A DNA stretch of 31,739 nucleotides from Baumannia cicadellinicola str. Hc (Homalodisca coagulata). Its GTDB lineage: Bacteria; Pseudomonadota; Gammaproteobacteria; Enterobacterales; Enterobacteriaceae. Within the stretch, counting starts at the first letter, position 1, and each line of letters starts with the position of its first letter. The notes beneath the pieces are model-generated. The model had not been told where the DNA came from. It made no database searches and saw nothing but the letters and a program-made list of their open reading frames with translations. Where the stretch lies: positions 347,534-379,272 of the forward strand of contig NC_007984.1 in NCBI RefSeq assembly GCF_000013185.1, read 5' to 3'. Made by a program: the position numbers and the translations under genes. Below, piece by piece: positions 28,847-31,739 of the stretch.

Positions 28847-30301
28847 TTAGCGTGGATTAATGATTTGTGCCCATTGAACAATATTAATAAGTGGTTGTGG
28901 ATAAAGTCCTAGTAATAGCACAAGTAATGAGGAAATGAGCACCATTATACCACGACTTGTTAATGCCCAGTTATATTGAATATATGTATTAGTATGTAGC
29001 TTTTCAGCGGGATATAAGTATAAGCTTACTACTATACGTAAATAGTATAACATACTAATCATAGTGCTAATTAGTAGTAAGATTGTTAATAATTTTAAAT
29101 TATTATTAATACCCAAAGTAATAATATAGAATTTACCAATAAAGCCGAGTGTCATTGGGATGCCAGCTAGTGATAACATCATCACTGTCATAACCACTGA
29201 AAGCATTGGTTGATACCAAAATAAACCACGATAGTAACCGATTAAATCGGTATCTTTTTTACTAACATTAGACATTATACTTATAACACCAAATACTCCT
29301 AAATTTGCCAACAGATACCCAAATAAATAAAGACCGACTGTTTCTAGTACTAGAACATTTTGTATAACCAGCCAACTTACTAGTAGATAACCAAAATGAG
29401 CAGTTGAAGAGTAACCTAATATTCTAAAAAGGTTATTTTGACTTAAAGCCATTAAGTTACCAATGAACATAGAACATATAGCAATTATACATAAGAGTAG
29501 TTTTACTTCATAATGCGTATTAAATGGAGCATAAAAAAATAAACGCATTAAGCTAGCAAAAATAGCTATTTTACTTACAGTCGCTAAGTAAGTTGAAACA
29601 GGAGTAGGTGCACCCTGATAAATATCAGGGGTCCATAGATGAAATGGCACCAATGATAGTTTAAAACTGATTCCAACTATCATCATTCCTAGCCCTGCTA
29701 GGAGCATTAGAGGATAATTTATCTCGTTTAACGCATAATTACTTATGCCGATAAAAGAAAGTTGACCAGTAACGGCATATACTAATGCTATACCAAATAA
29801 CAGAAAAGATGAGGCTACTGATGATATGATTGTATACTTAATACATGCTTCTAGTACCTTTTTTTTGCGGTAAGTATATCCTACCATGCCTAGTAATGGT
29901 AGAGACATAAGCTCAATACCAAGGAATAACGCAGTAAGATGATGAGCACAAGTCAGTAGTATACCACCCATGGTAGAAATAAGTAATAGTATATAAAACT
30001 CATCTGGTTTATAATCTTTATTATTCGATAACCAAGTATAAGAAAGAGTACTAGTTGCTAAACTAGCTATTAATACGAGACCGGTATAGAATATCGAAAA
30101 GGAATCAACATGTATTAGTGTTGTAAAATTAGCAATACTACCATGTACGACAAAAAAAAGTGAAAATATCGCTAGTAGTAAACCTACTACTGTTAGGGAT
30201 GCATGCATAAAATGGTTACGTTGCCAAGCGATACTTAGCAATATAAGTATAATTGTAAATCCTATTATTAATAGCGGTAATATTTGAGTTATAATTTTCA
30301 T
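28847..30301 (-). CDS. nuoN: NADH-quinone oxidoreductase subunit N
   Basis: Membrane-arm antiporter-like subunit of respiratory complex I, contributing to proton pumping. It has 484 residues (E. coli 485) and about 14 hydrophobic helices. Glu130 in [10 protein letters not shown], the Lys of [20 protein letters not shown], the Lys of [12 protein letters not shown] and the Lys of GFIGKFYI are the charged residues of the proton path, all retained. It starts 24 bp after nuoM and, as in E. coli, is the last gene of the nuo operon. No Shine-Dalgarno is obvious. Confidence 0.97.
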
Positions 30302-30325
30302 GTTAATTACAGGATTATAGTTAGA

Positions 30326-31739
30326 TTAACTTAACATGGTTGAACGAGCATGAACAGCAAACCAGTGTTGAATACTATTTATGGCTGTTGCTGAGGTATT
30401 CATAATAGGTTGTGGTACAATACCTAGTAGTAATAGCAGTATTACTAATAATATTATAATAAATTGTTCTCGAATTGTTATGTTTGCTAGCGGCTGGCAA
30501 GATTTTACTGGACCATAGTATGTACGTTGCATCATCATCAGAGAATAGATAGCAGAAAAAATTAGGCTAAAAGCTGAAATAACTGTAATTATTGGTACTA
30601 CTTGAAAACAACTAAATAAGATTATTATCTCACCTACAAAAGTTCCCGTAGCGGGTAAACCTAGCATAGCTAAAGCAAAAAATAGCGTTACTGCTGGAAG
30701 GAAGTTTAATCTACCCCATAAACCACCCATAAGTCGCATATCACGAGTATGTAAACGCTCATATAACTGACCACAAATAATAAATAAACCTGCTGCAGAT
30801 AAACTATTAGCTATTATCTGTACAACTACTCCTTGAAAAGCTAGTAGTTGACCGCTATAAATAGCTATTAAGATGATACCCATGTGAGAAATATTTGCAT
30901 AAGCAATAAGTCGCTTAATATCAATTTGTGCAAAAGCAGTCCATGCTCCATAGAATATACTAACAACACCAAACCACATGGCTATAGGTGCAAACTTATA
31001 GGAAGCCTGAGGAAATAAAGGTAGACTAAAACGTAGTAATCCATAAGCGGCTGTTTTAATTAAAATACCAGCTAAATCTACTGAACCTGCGGTAGGAGCG
31101 TTACTATGGACGTCTGGTAACCAACCATGTAATGGTATAATTGGCATTTTTATAGCAAAGGCTAAGAAAAAACCTAGCATAAGCAAATATTCGGTTTTTT
31201 CTGACATAGGTGTAAATAATAGATCATCATAGTTAAAGGTCCATACACCAGTAGTTGTATAGTGTGCTGCTACTAGACCTAAGATCGATACTAGCATTAT
31301 AAAACCACTAGCCTGTGTATAAATTACAAACTTATTAGCTATTGAGATACGAGTTTTTCTGTTAGATTCCTTATGCCCCCATAAGACGATTAAAAAATAC
31401 ATAGGGACTAACATCATTTCCCAAAAACAGAAAAATAGAAATAAATCAACAGCCATGAATACCCCAATTATACTGGATGATATCCACAGTAAATTTAGAT
31501 AAAATAAACCTTGGTAACGCTTAATTTCAGGCCAGGAACAAAGAACAGCGAGTACACCTAATAGGTTAGTAAGTACTACCATTAGTATCGATAAGCCATC
31601 TAAAGTTAAATGAATACTGATACCAAATCGTGGTATCCATCGCCGCAAATATTCTATGGGCCATTGTGGTAATTCATGTGATATTGCTATGGTAAATTTT
31701 AATTGGTACCATAGTAATAAGGATAATGCTAGTGTTAAT
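30326..31739 (-). CDS. nuoM: NADH-quinone oxidoreductase subunit M (5' end outside window)
   Basis: Second antiporter-like membrane subunit of complex I. The reading frame stays open to the window edge: upstream of the TTG at 31648 it continues with LPQWPIEYL and LTLALSLLLW, which align with E. coli NuoM, so the TTG is not the start. About 35-40 amino-terminal residues are outside. Visible key residues: Glu in FWEMMLVPMYF, Lys in GILIKTAAYG, Lys in IDIKRLIAYANISHMG, and Glu in FVGEIIIL. The carboxy end resembles E. coli (508 residues in full). Confidence 0.97.
   Translation of the reverse strand, partial: LTLALSLLLWYQLKFTIAISHELPQWPIEYLRRWIPRFGISIHLTLDGLSILMVVLTNLLGVLAVLCSWPEIKRYQGLFYLNLLWISSSIIGVFMAVDLFLFFCFWEMMLVPMYFLIVLWGHKESNRKTRISIANKFVIYTQASGFIMLVSILGLVAAHYTTTGVWTFNYDDLLFTPMSEKTEYLLMLGFFLAFAIKMPIIPLHGWLPDVHSNAPTAGSVDLAGILIKTAAYGLLRFSLPLFPQASYKFAPIAMWFGVVSIFYGAWTAFAQIDIKRLIAYANISHMGIILIAIYSGQLLAFQGVVVQIIANSLSAAGLFIICGQLYERLHTRDMRLMGGLWGRLNFLPAVTLFFALAMLGLPATGTFVGEIIILFSCFQVVPIITVISAFSLIFSAIYSLMMMQRTYYGPVKSCQPLANITIREQFIIILLVILLLLLGIVPQPIMNTSATAINSIQHWFAVHARSTMLS

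Noticed and set aside
31646..31648. TTG at 31648 as the nuoM start
   Set aside because: The frame continues upstream to the window edge with residues that align to E. coli NuoM, so the gene is merely cut by the window.

Overview
The window is a strongly AT-rich (by eye about one third G+C), gene-dense piece of a gammaproteobacterial chromosome. Almost every protein aligns end to end with its Escherichia coli counterpart, but spacers are eroded, several start codons are GTG or TTG, three of four tRNA genes lack an encoded CCA, and E. coli neighbours are missing between retained genes. This is the signature of a reduced-genome insect endosymbiont. The mix of complete ribosomal operons, an arginine importer, cofactor genes (pdxB for B6, folC for folate, coaA for CoA, aroC) and the proton-pumping NADH dehydrogenase fits a vitamin-provisioning symbiont such as Candidatus Baumannia cicadellinicola of sharpshooters. 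That taxon name is inference, not proof.

Layout. 74-2936: artP-artI-artQ-artM, a complete arginine ABC importer. 2937-3271: a 335-bp spacer with four successive stem-loops and then the S10 leader. 3272-8257: S10 operon (rpsJ rplC rplD rplW rplB rpsS rplV rpsC rplP rpmC rpsQ), closed by a strong hairpin at 8282-8310. 8412-13980: spc operon (rplN rplX rplE rpsN rpsH rplF rplR rpsE rpmD rplO secY rpmJ). 14006-16897: alpha operon (rpsM rpsK rpsD rpoA rplQ), joined to spc with only 25 bp between. 16920-17285, minus strand: tRNA-Thr(UGU), Tyr(GUA), Gly(UCC), Thr(GGU) with a good promoter. This is the E. coli thrU-tyrU-glyT-thrT cluster without the tufB that follows it there. 17565-18503: coaA, divergent from the tRNAs as in E. 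coli.

18565-28727: prmB, aroC, fabB, pdxB, truA, accD, folC, cvpA, purF. This is the E. coli 52-minute block in conserved order with several genes deleted. 28847-31739, minus strand: nuoN and the 5'-truncated nuoM (cut by the window edge), the last two genes of the complex I operon, convergent with purF.

Functionally the window is mainly translation (27 ribosomal proteins, PrmB that modifies L3, four tRNAs, TruA), transcription (RpoA), secretion (SecY), fatty acid synthesis (AccD, FabB), cofactor and purine synthesis, arginine uptake and respiration. I saw no mobile element, CRISPR array, phage gene, toxin or unrecognised long ORF. I did not find a new gene system. The items worth a second look are regulatory and architectural: the stem-loop cluster before S10, loss of the alpha-operon leader space, the tRNA/rplQ junction, CCA-less tRNAs, a possibly leaderless coaA, and repeats upstream of fabB.
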